From contig OW386556.1 in NCBI GenBank assembly GCA_936435175.1, positions 9,130,201 through 9,194,200 on the forward strand: 64,000 nt of DNA. The letters run 5' to 3'. This DNA comes from Glyphotaelius pellucidus (taxonomy: Eukaryota > Arthropoda > Insecta > Trichoptera > Limnephilidae). A program made the translations under genes and the position numbers. A model generated the notes under the pieces. It saw only the letters and a list, made by a program, of their open reading frames with translations, searched no databases and had not been told where the DNA came from. Positions 63,720 through 64,000 of this stretch are shown here, piece by piece; position 1 is the stretch's first letter, and each line of letters opens with the position of its first letter.

Positions 63720-63837
63720 AAAAAAAAAAATATCAAACCATTTGTTTTTAAGTATCTATTTCGCATAATATAATATGCCTACAGCAAGTAAAGCTTTAGT
63801 TATATCAGAGATTTATTTAGTTATATTAGAGAGGGGA

Positions 63838-64000
63838 GGCTACGAAGCGCCGCACAAAGAGGAGACCGATATACACAGAAGCACCATACAGAGAGAGGCC
63901 GATTATACTATCTCATTCTCTCGCAGGCCAAATCCTACAGATGAATGTTTTTGTCTCTTTTTAGTGTCGCTATTTTTCGTTTCATCAAGTTCCAAATCAC
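63838..64000 (-). repeat. rep-C copy at the window edge
   Basis: On the minus strand GTGATTTGGAACTTGATGAA, CGAAAAATAGCGACACTAAA, AAGAGACAAAAACATTCATC, GAGACCGAT region and CGCTTCGTAGCCTCCCCTCT match rep-C at 14645. It continues beyond the window. Confidence 0.5.

Larger units (their letters stand above)
62997..63730 (+). mobile_element. Tail LINE, best copy (5'-truncated, poly(A))
   Basis: The reference copy for the window. It starts within the RT C-terminal region and ends with the shared tail: outer stem CTCCACACAG (about 63646) / CTGTGTGGAG (63703), inner hairpin GCCCTGAGGG / CCTCAAGGCC, AGTTAATGT and about 11 A residues. ATATCA lies on both sides (62991-62996 and 63730-63735), a plausible short target duplication. 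Confidence 0.75.

Noticed and set aside
1..64000. CRISPR arrays, operons, ribosome-binding sites or prophage
   Set aside because: The window is eukaryotic in every respect; no regularly spaced identical repeats with unique spacers occur.

Overview
This window looks like intergenic or heterochromatic insect DNA, most likely from a moth or butterfly. It is AT-rich and I find no convincing host protein gene, rRNA or functional tRNA. The Lepidoptera call is an inference. It rests on Helitron ends of a type common in moths and butterflies (a start in TCCATACTAATATT and a CTAG end next to a GCGGCTTCGC hairpin), on TTAGG-like telomere words, and on the kinds of LINE present. Nearly everything that can be recognised is a transposable element, usually broken and often nested in another.

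The dominant pair is a 5'-truncated Jockey/CR1-type LINE (here the 'tail LINE', best copy 62997-63730) and a roughly 350-440 bp SINE (here SINE1, about ten copies). The two families have unrelated bodies but the same 3' tail of about 85 bp. The tail is an outer CTCCACACAG/CTGTGTGGAG stem enclosing a GCCCTGAGG/CCTCAGGGC hairpin, followed by poly(A). This is the expected sign of a SINE moved by a partner LINE, and the LINE's stop codon lies inside the shared tail. Several copies of both families are inverted inside themselves or joined head-to-tail in opposite orientation.

Other retroelements are a tRNA-headed SINE with a poly(A) tail (SINE2: 3099, 11570, 13723, 45031, 46397, 56228), tRNA-like SINEs that have become fold-backs (SINE3: 29285, 32548-33660), and at least seven further LINE remnants (8190-9185, 15809-16925, 27778-28235, 31700, 45690, 55015-56225, 57775-58185, 59155-59800). 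There is also a Penelope-like element with RT and GIY-YIG domains bounded by inverted terminal repeats (50712-52455), a second Penelope end (33130-33460), and an LTR next to a tRNA-Lys-type primer-binding site (41401-41996).

DNA transposons are two complete non-autonomous Helitrons (4211-4946, 18493-19169), a mariner-type deletion derivative (49600-50192), a hAT MITE with a perfect 8-bp target duplication (58668-58892), a Harbinger-like fold-back (32331-32544), a fold-back family at TTAA sites including two nested insertions (13012-13448 and 48372-48940), and a roughly 200-bp MITE family with 9-bp target duplications (7579, 26489, 37860, 53011, 57275).

From left to right: 1-13 kb holds SINE1, SINE2, LINE and Helitron copies; 13-20 kb nested palindromes, a split LINE and a Helitron; 20-32 kb is sparse, with scattered SINE1; 32-34 kb is a knot of fold-back SINEs around a Penelope end; 37-43 kb has SINE1/LINE pairs, a minisatellite and the LTR; 45-53 kb is the densest nest, with LINE, SINE2, fold-backs, mariner and Penelope; 53-60 kb has a 191-bp tandem duplication, LINE remnants and the hAT MITE; 60-64 kb ends with SINE1 and the best tail-LINE copy. 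All calls were made by eye; no alignment or database search was run.
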